A DNA stretch of 64,000 nucleotides from JBKEDC01 sp047971925 (GTDB lineage: Bacteria; Bacteroidota; Bacteroidia; Bacteroidales; Prolixibacteraceae): positions 1 through 64,000 of the forward strand of contig JBKEAC010000003.1 in NCBI GenBank assembly GCA_047971925.1. Direction: 5' to 3'. Positions 9,286 through 17,198 of this stretch are shown here, piece by piece. The translations under genes and the position numbers were made by a program. Every line of letters starts with the position of its first letter. Positions within the stretch are counted from its first letter, which is position 1. The notes beneath the pieces were generated by a model. The model was not told the origin of the DNA and made no database searches. It was given only the letters and a program-made list of their open reading frames with translations.

Positions 9286-9413
9286 AACTATATATATATT
9301 TGCATTATAGTGAACCAAGATACAACTTTTTTGTTTATTAAATAGAATGCTTCTCTAAAAAATATGAAAAGCTAATAAAATTTCTAGTCAATACACCTAC
9401 TAACTATTTAACC

Positions 9414-10313
9414 ATGAGTTGGAATACCAGTAAAAAAAAATTCGAAGAATACTTGCGACTTGAGCGAGCGCTGTCGCCAAATTCTATTTCTGCCTATTTG
9501 AGTGATATATCGAAATTTATTCAATTTATGAATTTAGAATATCCAAATCTTAATGCCGAGAAAGTGAATCACGATCACTTGCAGCATTTTTTAGAGCATT
9601 TAAATGAATCAGGATCTAGTATCCGCACACAAGCACGCACACTATCGGGCATTAAATCCTTTTTTAATTTACTGAAAGTAGAAGAATTACTGAAAGTTAA
9701 TCCGGCAACCGACATCACAATTCGCAATGTAGAACGGAATGTTCCCGAAATTCTTACCATTGCCGAAATTGATGCCCTAATAGCAGCTGTTAATTTGAAG
9801 AGTGCAGAGGGGGAGCGCAACGTTGCGATGCTTGAAACGCTTTATAGCTGTGGACTTCGTGTTTCAGAATTGATTAATTTAAAAATAACGGATTTGTTTT
9901 TTAATCAAGGTTTTATTGAAGTTTCGGGAAAAGGAGAAAAGAAACGCTTAGTTCCAATTAGCGATGTTTGTAAAAATAAGATAACAGCATATATTCAAAA
10001 TTCACGAAAGCACATCAAAATAAAACCATCATATCAAAACTATTTGTTTTTAAACCGTCGTGGTTCTTCGCTTAGTCGTGTGATGATTTTTACAATAGTG
10101 AAAGGATTGGCTGAACAAATTGGTTTAAAGAAAAGTGTGAGCCCTCACACTTTCCGACATTCTTTTGCTACACATTTAATTGCAGGAGGTGCCGATTTAC
10201 GAGTGGTGCAGGACATGCTAGGACATGAATCAATTCTGACTACCGAGATTTATCTTCAAATTGACCCCCAACAGCTCAAAGAATCTGTGAGCTTATATCA
10301 TCCCCAATCATAA
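9414..10313 (+). CDS. xerD: tyrosine recombinase XerD-like
   Basis: A 299-residue site-specific tyrosine recombinase with an N-terminal SAM-like core-binding domain (about 1-90) and a catalytic domain. The active-site set is complete: R149 (GLRVSE), K173 (SGKGEKKR), H245 and R248 (HTFRH), H271 (LGHES) and nucleophile Y280 (EIYLQI). Length and motif spacing fit XerC/XerD, which resolve chromosome dimers at dif with FtsK. XerD is preferred over XerC by general similarity, but this is not certain without a tree. Its aroQ neighbour is divergent; no integrase-type attachment site or phage gene is near, so a housekeeping role is likely. Confidence 0.88.
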   Translation: MSWNTSKKKFEEYLRLERALSPNSISAYLSDISKFIQFMNLEYPNLNAEKVNHDHLQHFLEHLNESGSSIRTQARTLSGIKSFFNLLKVEELLKVNPATDITIRNVERNVPEILTIAEIDALIAAVNLKSAEGERNVAMLETLYSCGLRVSELINLKITDLFFNQGFIEVSGKGEKKRLVPISDVCKNKITAYIQNSRKHIKIKPSYQNYLFLNRRGSSLSRVMIFTIVKGLAEQIGLKKSVSPHTFRHSFATHLIAGGADLRVVQDMLGHESILTTEIYLQIDPQQLKESVSLYHPQS

Positions 10314-10335
10314 GAGAAAGAACAAACAATAAAAA

Positions 10336-10386
10336 AAGGCTGAAAGCATGACTTCTCATTTAATTGGTCATGCTTTCAGCCCTTTT
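10336..10386. terminator. bidirectional terminator between xerD and the phosphohydrolase gene
   Basis: Perfect 15-bp stem GGCTGAAAGCATGAC (10338-10352) / GTCATGCTTTCAGCC (10367-10381), preceded by seven A and followed by five T. It lies between convergent genes and can serve both. Confidence 0.9.
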
Positions 10387-10413
10387 TCAAAAAAAATAAT
10401 TCCCTTAATGTTC

Positions 10414-11472
10414 CTAATTTTCTTGAATTAATCGACATTTAATAGGGAAGTGGTCAGAATAATCCACATGTTCCGTTTTGAAATTATACGATTTAAACTG
10501 ATCACCATGAAAAATATAGTCTATCCTGAAAGACGGTAGTTTTCCATGATATGTACCTCCCAAATGATTTCCCGATTCTACAAAGGCATCATTTAAATTA
10601 GCACCTTTAACTTCCTGATAAGTGTATGACACTGGAGTGTCGTTAAAATCACCACACACAATAACCGGATATGGCGATGTTTCAATCGATTTGCGTAAGG
10701 CATCAACTTGTTCAGCCCGCTTAATAAAACCTCTCTTAAGTTTATTAACATAGAGTTCCGCATCTTTCAACAATTCGGTTTGACTTTCCACTCCAATAGA
10801 ATCAATTAAACCAATATCATTTCGAGTGAATGCATAACTCTGTAAGTGGCAATTATATATTCGGATAGTATCACCACCTTTAAGCACATCGGCATAAATA
10901 AAATTATTGCCTGTTCCTTCAAAGTCTTGTTTTTTGCTATTAATGAATGGATAGTTCGACATGATAACTTGTCCACCTTTACTCAATCCATATTTAGGTA
11001 AATTATAGCCTTCAAATTCTTCTTTCCAATCACCATAAATTCTTCCAGCATAGCTAGCTTCTTGCATGCAGATGACATCAGCTTCAAATTGTTCTAAATA
11101 TTTAACCACCTGCAATACATTTTGCTTTACCGTCTTTTTGGAATTTCCACCAAAAAAACCTTGCACATTATAACTCACCACATCAATGCCATAGTTTTCA
11201 GTTTCTTTACCCGAAAATTGGTAATAATTAGCCACATGTCCATATCCGAGTGCAATTAACAAGAGTGATGGCAACGCATACAGCGGTTTAAAAATTAACC
11301 AAAATAAAATAGCCAAGATATTAGCAAATAAAAAATAAGAAAAAGCTAATCCAAGAAAAGCTGGAGCCCAATAATTAGCTGGACTAATATAAACCGATAA
11401 GTAGGAGCCTGCCAAACAAATAATGGCTATGATATTTAGCACGGTGAAGATGCCTTTAAAAAAATTTCTCAC
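10414..11472 (-). CDS. membrane-anchored endonuclease/exonuclease/phosphatase family protein
   Basis: A 352-residue protein. Residues 1-95 contain about three hydrophobic helices, so it is held in the inner membrane. The rest is an EEP (DNase I-like) fold domain: the VVSYNVQGF strand, CMQEAS with the metal-binding glutamate, the CGDFNDTP motif, and SDHFPI with the catalytic histidine near the end. Members of this superfamily cleave phosphodiester or phosphomonoester bonds in nucleic acids, lipids or inositides; the substrate here cannot be told. Similar membrane-linked EEP proteins are common in Bacteroidota. It is a single-gene unit with its own -7 box and a shared terminator. Confidence 0.87.
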   Translation of the reverse strand: MRNFFKGIFTVLNIIAIICLAGSYLSVYISPANYWAPAFLGLAFSYFLFANILAILFWLIFKPLYALPSLLLIALGYGHVANYYQFSGKETENYGIDVVSYNVQGFFGGNSKKTVKQNVLQVVKYLEQFEADVICMQEASYAGRIYGDWKEEFEGYNLPKYGLSKGGQVIMSNYPFINSKKQDFEGTGNNFIYADVLKGGDTIRIYNCHLQSYAFTRNDIGLIDSIGVESQTELLKDAELYVNKLKRGFIKRAEQVDALRKSIETSPYPVIVCGDFNDTPVSYTYQEVKGANLNDAFVESGNHLGGTYHGKLPSFRIDYIFHGDQFKSYNFKTEHVDYSDHFPIKCRLIQEN

Positions 11473-11499
11473 GTTTCAAGAATTGTTCAATTGATTAGA

Positions 11500-11507
11500 C
11501 AAAGATA
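11500..11507 (-). promoter_or_regulatory. promoter -7 box of the EEP phosphohydrolase gene
   Basis: Minus-strand TATCTTTG, an exact TAnnTTTG match, about 28 bases upstream of the ATG. Confidence 0.55.
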
Positions 11508-11692
11508 GTAATTATCTATTAACCTGAGTTTCTTATAAGCTTACGCCTCAAAAATAATTCAAAGAATAGCTTTTCATAAGTGCCACTATATCTGTTTTAT
11601 GTCTAAATTTCAGCTTACTCCAAAACAGAACAAACCGAGAGGCAATCTTATTGAAACTCCGATTAATCACAACGACTTTAAATGCAATTCAT

Positions 11693-11869
11693 TTATTTTA
11701 GTTTATTATTGGTTTGACTTAACCAGTTGAGGAATAAACTTTTTGCAGAGTTTTTGGTTTTCAGAGGTAACGAGTTAGTAATCGTGCGTATTTCAGCAAT
11801 TTGCGGTGCTATACTGTCAAATAACTCATGCCAAAAGTAAACAATATTTCTGAAACCAAACGCATATTT
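11693..11869 (-). pseudogene. orphan C-terminal coding fragment
   Basis: A minus-strand frame of 58 codons with no start codon at its head (a TAA lies immediately upstream). It reads YAFGFRNIVYFWHELFD, then SIAPQIAEIRTITNSLPLK, and ends LNWLSQTNNKLK. The composition is that of real protein rather than a random frame. I do not recognise the family; a transposase or other accessory protein tail is possible but not shown. Confidence 0.35.
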
Positions 11870-11874
11870 TTACT

Positions 11875-12038
11875 CTTTCTTTATCCGATAAACACCTCTT
11901 ATGTGGAAAGAATGAATAAGGCAAGGCTTTTATCGGAAATACTCTTTCGAGAAACGAGAAAGGAAGATTTTCGGTAAAATTCATTTTAACCTTGACGTTT
12001 CATTCTTGGAACATACCTTTGTGTTCGGATAAAGAAAG
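11875..12038. repeat. 164-bp segment with 14-bp perfect inverted ends
   Basis: CTTTCTTTATCCGA at 11875-11888 is the exact reverse complement of TCGGATAAAGAAAG at 12025-12038. Inside, GAAAGAATG and CATTCTT form further partial symmetry. The arrangement resembles a small non-autonomous insertion (MITE) or the remnant ends of an insertion sequence. No clear target duplication is visible, so transposition is only inferred. Confidence 0.45.
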
Positions 12039-12049
12039 GTTTAGCATCT

Positions 12050-12892
12050 TTATTTTTTAGCCTCTAATTTCCGAAATCCTTTTTCTGCATCAATTGCATT
12101 GAGGCGGGTCAGTTGCCGTTCTGCCATTTCACGCAGACAGGCGTATCGGGCAGATTTATCCATATCACGCTTCAAAAGTTCCGCATTAAATGATTCAAGA
12201 TTTGCTAACACGACCAATTCGTTAATACTTGCCGTATCGCGTATATTCAACCCTTTCTTTGCGTATTCGGTATTTGCTTCCCGCCATTGCTTTGCTGTAC
12301 AAGCCCACAAAGCAAGGTTCAGCATATCGGCTTCATCCGCATAGGCGTATGCTTTTTCTCGTACAACATCAATTTTTGGAATGATAAAATCACGCACCGC
12401 ATCAGTATGAAGTGTATAGTTCACTTTACTTAGAACTCGTTTTACATTCCATTCGCCAAGCATCGGATTGTTTTCAGCCTCTTTAAGCCGTTGATATTCG
12501 GTAATCAAATAGAGCTTAAACACTGGGCTGAGCCACGAGCCGAATTCAAACGCAATATCTTTATGGGCATAAGTTCCGCCGTTTCGACCAGCTTGGGAAA
12601 CGATCCCAATCGCATTGGTTGCCTCAATCCATTTGCGGGGTGTCATGTTAAAACGATTTGCTCCAGCCTCATGCAAAAAGGTGTCGAATTCGACACCTTT
12701 AAAGGTGGGGTTATGTAACATTTACCAAGCACCGAGAAACTCAAGGGTATTGCGATTACGCATCCAATTACGGATATGATCATCGCCCTCTTGACCCTTT
12801 ACCATATCGGTAAGACAAATATAATCGTTGTTTTTCTCCGAAATAATGGTTATTTCCGCTCCCTGTACCGTTATTTTCTCTTTTTTGCTCAT
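12050..12892 (-). pseudogene. KilA-N domain protein gene interrupted by an in-frame stop
   Basis: Reading from ATG 12892, 56 codons (MSKKEKITVQ...TLEFLGAW) end in TAA at 12722-12724. The very next codon is ATG and the same frame continues for 223 codons (MLHNPTFKGVEFDTFL...). Together the parts make a 280-residue KilA-N family protein with the expected join (GAW then two residues then LHNPTF). Features include LTDMVKGQEGDDHIRNWMRNRNT, FNMTPRKWIEATNAIGI and KDIAFEFGSWLSPVFK. KilA-N proteins are DNA-binding proteins of phages and bacterial accessory regions. Only one codon is damaged, so the event is recent, or the downstream ATG allows restart and a two-piece product. An assembly error is also possible. 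Confidence 0.8.
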
Positions 12893-12896
12893 ATGT

Positions 12897-13325
12897 TCAT
12901 TCTACTTCTATGTTGTAATTTTCTCTCTTTGCCTGTTCTATGAATGTTTTTATGTTTTCAGCATTCCACTTTGTTGACGTGCTTATTATAGTATTATCAG
13001 CAAGTTGAATTACTTCGTCAGGCTTAATGTAATATCTTATTCTATTTGTACGCTCGTAAATCTCTTCTGCTTTTTCTTTCAAATCGAAAACCCCCATACT
13101 TCCTTGTATTTTATCGGGGAATATTTGTTTTAATTCGGAAAATGTTATTTGTGGTCTATCTTCAATTAACTTCTTTATTATGGCATTAACAAGTCTTCCT
13201 TTGTTGTATGAAATACCATTAAACCTAAACTTTGAAAAGTCCTTACTCCCATATTTGAATTTGAAAAATGTATCAGTAACAACGAAAATTTCATTATTTG
13301 GACTACGGAATCTGCGGATTGTCAT
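12897..13325 (-). CDS. hypothetical protein, probably N-terminally truncated
   Basis: A 142-residue frame that I do not recognise with confidence. The first half (MTIRRFRSPNNEIF...) looks like the middle of a domain. The second half, from about residue 50, is helical and contains ITFSELKQIFPDKIQGS and KPDEVIQLADNTIIST, which reads like a winged-helix-type module seen at the ends of some restriction-linked proteins; this is a weak impression. Upstream the frame stays open without ATG (RLLNGYVYKENNPIAG) back to the stop codon of prmC at 13395, so the true N-terminus seems to have been cut off at the junction with prmC. It sits 4 bases upstream of the KilA-N start. Confidence 0.45.
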   Translation of the reverse strand: MTIRRFRSPNNEIFVVTDTFFKFKYGSKDFSKFRFNGISYNKGRLVNAIIKKLIEDRPQITFSELKQIFPDKIQGSMGVFDLKEKAEEIYERTNRIRYYIKPDEVIQLADNTIISTSTKWNAENIKTFIEQAKRENYNIEVE

Positions 13326-13394
13326 TCCTGCAATTGGATTATTTTCTTTGTAAACATATCCGTTGAGTAACCGATTTAAACGCCTAGCCCCCTC

Positions 13395-14243
13395 TCATTT
13401 TAAAATAGCCTTAATCATGCGGTCTTTTCGAAACACATCTTGCTTTAATTCGATCTGCTCGAAGCCTTTTTTTAGAAGCATTTGCTTCATTTCCGTTCCA
13501 AATTGCTCATTGATTTCAAAATAAATGCACCCCTTCCTTTTCAAATGGATTAAAGCAAAATCAGCAATAGCCTCATAGAACATTAGGGCTTTATCATCGG
13601 CAACAAACAGAGCGATATGAGGTTCGTGCTGCAACACATTATCATTCATTTTTTGTTTTTCCATTTCGAGCACATAAGGAGGATTGCTAATAATGGCATC
13701 AAATTTATGTGGTGCTTTAAAATTAGAGCTGTTTAATATATCGAGTTCAAAGAAATTCACATTAGCCGCATGGTTTTTAGCATTCCTTTCAGCAGTAGCT
13801 AGTGCCTCTTTTGATATATCGCATGCATAAACCCTAGCATTTGGAATTTGTTTTGCCACGCTAATCGCCACACATCCCGATCCGGTACATGCATCAAAAA
13901 CATGAGCTGAAATCGTTGTTTGAAAATCATCAATCAACCATTGCACTAACTCCTCGGTTTCAGGTCGAGGAATCAACACCGACGGATTGACCTCAAAATC
14001 TAACTCCATGAATTCTGTTTTTCCTAAAATATATTGTATCGGCACGTTTTTTTTCAACTGTTCAATGATATTTAAAATAGTTTGATGCTCATTTTCGCTC
14101 AATGATTTTTCTTTATTACACACCAAATCGGTGAGCGAATAAGATTTCAGATCATGAAAAATGTGCAGAATAAATCCTTGAATTTCTTCCTTTGAATAAT
14201 GTGGAGCTAACTCTTTTCGTATATTTGCTATATTTTGCAGCAT
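13395..14243 (-). CDS. prmC: peptide chain release factor N5-glutamine methyltransferase
   Basis: Methylates the GGQ glutamine of release factors RF1 and RF2 with S-adenosylmethionine, which speeds translation termination. The 282-residue protein has the PrmC N-terminal helical domain (1-75) and a Rossmann methyltransferase domain with DACTGSGCVAIS (SAM binding) and the diagnostic SNPPYV motif. The linker PIQYILGKTEFM and VLIPRPETEEL are also typical. The gene is divergent from ribD; an exact -7 box lies 17 bases upstream of its ATG. An accessory fragment begins in frame directly after its stop codon, so the 3' flank has been rearranged while the gene stayed whole. Confidence 0.94.
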   Translation of the reverse strand: MLQNIANIRKELAPHYSKEEIQGFILHIFHDLKSYSLTDLVCNKEKSLSENEHQTILNIIEQLKKNVPIQYILGKTEFMELDFEVNPSVLIPRPETEELVQWLIDDFQTTISAHVFDACTGSGCVAISVAKQIPNARVYACDISKEALATAERNAKNHAANVNFFELDILNSSNFKAPHKFDAIISNPPYVLEMEKQKMNDNVLQHEPHIALFVADDKALMFYEAIADFALIHLKRKGCIYFEINEQFGTEMKQMLLKKGFEQIELKQDVFRKDRMIKAILK

Positions 14244-14259
14244 AATTTTATATTTTTGG

Positions 14260-14267
14260 CAAAGTTA
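14260..14267 (-). promoter_or_regulatory. prmC promoter -7 box
   Basis: Minus-strand TAACTTTG, an exact TAnnTTTG match, 17 bases before the prmC ATG. It lies in the prmC-ribD divergent spacer. No FMN riboswitch is recognisable on the ribD side. Confidence 0.5.
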
Positions 14268-14359
14268 AAATTAATATGCAGAAACAAGCCATAATTGCAG
14301 ACTTCATACACACGAAAATAAATCAATGGCGAAGCAACTAGAAAAGCAAAGAAAAGCTG

Positions 14360-15403
14360 ATGAGTACAAATGAAAAATACATGCGCAGGTGTGTTGAACT
14401 TGCACAACTAGGTGCAGGAAATGTTTCTCCCAATCCGATGGTAGGAGCAGTGATCGTTTTTAATGATCAAATCATTGGTGAGGGCTATCATCGGAAATAT
14501 GGAGAATCTCACGCAGAAGTTCATGCGATTAATGCAGTACAAAATAAAGAGTCATTAAAACATTCCACCATTTTTGTAAGCCTAGAACCTTGTGCGCATT
14601 ATGGAAAAACACCGCCCTGTGCTGAATTAATTATAAAAAGTGAAATTCCAAGGGTTGTGATTGGTTCAATCGATCCTTTTGCTAAAGTGGCAGGGAAGGG
14701 CATTGAAATGCTACGTGCTCATGGAGTAGATGTGATTGTTGGTGTTGAAAAAGATCTTTGCGATGAATTAAATCGATCGTTCTTCACTTTCCATCGCTTG
14801 AAACGACCGCATATCATTCTAAAATGGGCGCAAACTCTCGATGGTTTTATCGACAGAGATCGGAGCAATCCAGAACTAGGTCTGCCCACATGGATTAGCA
14901 ATGAGCATTCACGCACACTCGTTCACAAGCAGCGCACCGAAGTTGATGCGATCTTGATTGGAACAAACACCGCATTTAAGGATAATCCATCGCTCACCGT
15001 GCGCGATTGGTCGGGAAAGCAACCACTACGATTAGTCATAGATAAAAATAATAGGCTACCCGAAAATCTAAACATAAAGAGCGGAGATGCTCAAACAATC
15101 ATCTTTACCAATGTGCAAGCAAATGATTCTGAATTGGTTCAATATGTTCGCCTTAATTTTAATCAGAACATTATTCCTCAAATGCTCCAATGGATGTTTC
15201 AGCATGACATCCAATCGGTTGTAGTGGAGGGGGGGAATGTGTTACTCTCATCATTTATAGCAGCCAATCAGTGGGATGAAGCTCATGTGTACATCGGAAA
15301 CAACTGGTTTGGGGCAGGAGTGAAAGCACCACAAATTACTCAACATTCCGCCTTAACCGAGACCATTGATGATACATTATTGAAAGTTTTTAAAAATAAC
15401 TAG
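14360..15403 (+). CDS. ribD: riboflavin biosynthesis bifunctional deaminase/reductase
   Basis: Carries out the second and third steps from GTP to riboflavin: deamination of the diaminopyrimidine and reduction of its ribosyl group. The N-terminal deaminase (1-145) has the zinc site HAEVHAI and PCAHYGKTPPC. The C-terminal reductase has LKWAQTLDGFI, DAILIGTNTAF, VEGGNVLLSSF and GAGVKAP. Length is 347 residues, close to the usual 360. The other rib genes are not in this window. A cardiolipin synthase gene starts 2 bases after its stop, so the two are probably cotranscribed although unrelated in function. Confidence 0.94.
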   Translation: MSTNEKYMRRCVELAQLGAGNVSPNPMVGAVIVFNDQIIGEGYHRKYGESHAEVHAINAVQNKESLKHSTIFVSLEPCAHYGKTPPCAELIIKSEIPRVVIGSIDPFAKVAGKGIEMLRAHGVDVIVGVEKDLCDELNRSFFTFHRLKRPHIILKWAQTLDGFIDRDRSNPELGLPTWISNEHSRTLVHKQRTEVDAILIGTNTAFKDNPSLTVRDWSGKQPLRLVIDKNNRLPENLNIKSGDAQTIIFTNVQANDSELVQYVRLNFNQNIIPQMLQWMFQHDIQSVVVEGGNVLLSSFIAANQWDEAHVYIGNNWFGAGVKAPQITQHSALTETIDDTLLKVFKNN

Positions 15404-15405
15404 TA

Positions 15406-16863
15406 ATGACTATAACTGCTATTAATGTCATATGGCTGATTAATTCACTCTATGCACTCCTCATCGCCATATTAATCGTGATGATATTATTTGAAAAACG
15501 CACACCATTAAAGACCATTAGTTGGATCATGTTTGTTATTTTCATTCCAATTATTGGTGCTTTGAGTTATATCTTTTTTGGGCAGTTATACCGCAAAAAG
15601 AAAATGTTTTCTCGCAAAGGACTTAAAGGATTAGAGCAAATAAAACAGCTCACCATGAAACAACTTCATCTTATAACAGAAACGGATATCACAGAGCTTT
15701 ACGGATTAAAAGAAAATAAATATTTAATACAGTTACTCCTAAGTAATTCCAATTCACTTATCACAACCGACAATGAAATCGATGTATTAAAAAATGGAGC
15801 GCAAAAGTTTGAACAACTCTTTGCAGCAATACAATCAGCAAAGAAACACATACACCTTGAATATTACATCATTGAAGACGATGTGATAGGCAATAAATTT
15901 CGTCAGATTCTAATTGAAAAAGCACAACAGGGAGTAGAAGTACGTTTAATTTATGATGATGTAGGTTGCTGGTCATTGTCGAAATATTTTTTACAATCTT
16001 TAAAAAACGCCGGTGTTCAAGTTCATTGCTTCATGCGTGTTCGCATGCCTCAATTTACTTCTAAAATCAATTATCGGAACCATCGAAAAATCGCAATCAT
16101 TGATGGTGAACTAGCATTTGTGGGAGGAATAAATATTGCCGATAGATATATTTATGGAGAAGAAAAACTGGGCGAATGGCGTGATACTCACATTCGCATG
16201 CGCGGTGGAGCTTCAACCATGCTTCAAGTTCAATTCTTAGTAGATTGGTTTTTTGTGTCAGCAGAAATGCTTTCAATTACAAAATATTTCCATTCATTCT
16301 CCAATTCACCAACTAGGAAAATGGTGCAAATACTCGCAGGAGGCCCCGATTCCGATTGGGACACAATCAACCAATTCTATTTTGCAGCTATCTCATCGGC
16401 TCGTCGCCACATTTACATTGCCACCCCTTACTTAATTCCAACTACAGAAATAACCATCGCTCTTAAAATTGCAGCTCTAGCAAAAGTTGATGTCCGCATT
16501 CTTTTGCCAGAAGTGAGTGATGGTGCAATCCCACAATGGAGTACCTATTCTTTTATTGATGAATTACTTGAAGCTGGCGTGAAGATATATTTTTATCAAC
16601 CTGGCTTTGTGCATAGCAAACTCATCATGGTTGATAGCAGTTTTTCATCGGTGGGCACTGCCAATTTTGATTTCCGGAGCCTTGAAACAAATTTTGAAAT
16701 TAATGCCGTGATATACAACCAAGAAACAACTCTTGAATTGGAAGCTCAGTTCATGGAAGATATTTCAAAAAGTAGAGAAATTAACTTAGACGAATGGGAG
16801 CAACGTCCCCGCTCATTTAGACTAAAAGAAGCTTTATCGAGAATCATGAGCCCATTGTTATAA
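15406..16863 (+). CDS. cls: cardiolipin synthase, phospholipase D type
   Basis: Condenses two phosphatidylglycerols to cardiolipin at the inner membrane. Two transmembrane helices occupy residues 7-60. Two HKD motifs of the PLD superfamily follow: HRKIAIIDG with H226 and HSKLIMVDS with H403, each followed by the usual GG or GTANFDFRS segment. Length is 485 residues, as in ClsA-type enzymes. The start at 15406 is 2 bases after the ribD stop. Phosphatidylserine synthase-type PLD proteins lack the paired N-terminal helices, so Cls is the better call. Confidence 0.93.
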   Translation: MTITAINVIWLINSLYALLIAILIVMILFEKRTPLKTISWIMFVIFIPIIGALSYIFFGQLYRKKKMFSRKGLKGLEQIKQLTMKQLHLITETDITELYGLKENKYLIQLLLSNSNSLITTDNEIDVLKNGAQKFEQLFAAIQSAKKHIHLEYYIIEDDVIGNKFRQILIEKAQQGVEVRLIYDDVGCWSLSKYFLQSLKNAGVQVHCFMRVRMPQFTSKINYRNHRKIAIIDGELAFVGGINIADRYIYGEEKLGEWRDTHIRMRGGASTMLQVQFLVDWFFVSAEMLSITKYFHSFSNSPTRKMVQILAGGPDSDWDTINQFYFAAISSARRHIYIATPYLIPTTEITIALKIAALAKVDVRILLPEVSDGAIPQWSTYSFIDELLEAGVKIYFYQPGFVHSKLIMVDSSFSSVGTANFDFRSLETNFEINAVIYNQETTLELEAQFMEDISKSREINLDEWEQRPRSFRLKEALSRIMSPLL

Positions 16864-16918
16864 TTAAGCTGTTTTTTTACTAATTATTCTCAAAATAACT
16901 CTATCAAAGAAGATATCT

Positions 16919-17038
16919 TGGGGGTGCCGGCATTCCTCCCCGCCATGCCGTCTGGCTTTCCGCTCCAATCTTTTAAGAGGGTGAGAACCAAAGCCCACTT
17001 AAAAGGATTTCCGTTACAATCCATCACTCGGCTGCGCA
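16919..17038 (-). repeat. dispersed structured element, copy C (possible Flavo-1-type RNA)
   Basis: Read on the minus strand it has the same block order as copy A at 906-1025: GATTGTAACGGAAATCC, a stem TTTTAAG/CTTAAAA around a variable loop, AAAAGATTGGAGCGGAAAGC, then GACGGCAT and ATGCCGGCACCCC with pairing GGCAT/ATGCC arms. The stem sequence differs from copy A (TTTTGC/GCAAAA) while pairing is kept, which is the pattern expected of a conserved RNA or DNA structure. Confidence 0.6.
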
Positions 17039-17116
17039 ACACTTATTCGGAAAAAATATTGCTAAAAAACATTGTCATATCAATTCGGAGAAGCATACAT
17101 ATAATAAAGAAAACCC

Positions 17117-17130
17117 GTTGGCGGAATTAT
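17117..17130 (+). repeat. solo copy of the GTTGGCGGAATT end motif
   Basis: GTTGGCGGAATTAT matches the inverted ends of the composite repeat element (51649 and 52236) and the head start at 26863. The sequence after it shows no similarity to the 191-bp head, so this looks like a solo end or a degraded insertion. As at 52236, a structured element on the opposite strand lies just outside it. Confidence 0.4.
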
Positions 17131-17198
17131 ACTCCTAACTGTAATCCAAATTCAGAAAATCAAATATTGCAGAGTTGAAGGACAAAAAGAGATCAAAG

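Larger units (their letters stand above)
11508..12049. other. gene-free accessory spacer with gene debris
   Basis: This 540-base stretch has no intact gene. It holds an orphan 58-codon minus-strand frame (11693-11869), a 44-codon plus-strand frame from ATG 11599 that begins MSKFQLTPKQNKPRGNLIE, and a 164-base segment bounded by 14-bp perfect inverted repeats (11875-12038). Together with the broken KilA-N gene next to it, this suggests a decayed accessory insert between two housekeeping blocks. Confidence 0.55.
16864..17198. other. gene-free spacer carrying dispersed repeats
   Basis: Spacer of 335 bases between convergent cls and the CPBP protease gene. It holds copy C of the structured element (16919-17038, minus strand) and, at 17117-17130, the motif GTTGGCGGAATTAT that also bounds the composite repeat at 51649-52236. 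No gene or ordinary terminator is seen; the GGCAT/ATGCC hairpin of the element could serve as one. Confidence 0.6.

Noticed and set aside
9414..10313. Phage or integron integrase
   Set aside because: Length, motif spacing and location between housekeeping genes fit XerC/XerD; no attachment site, phage gene or cassette is near.
12723..12892. A separate small gene of 56 codons
   Set aside because: It is in frame with and continuous in family sequence with the KilA-N frame downstream; the TAA splits one gene.
16918..17178. An 86-codon frame (GVPAFLPAMPSGFPLQS...) as a protein
   Set aside because: It is translation of the dispersed structured element on its reverse strand; the same peptide appears from copy B at 52213-52434 on the minus strand.
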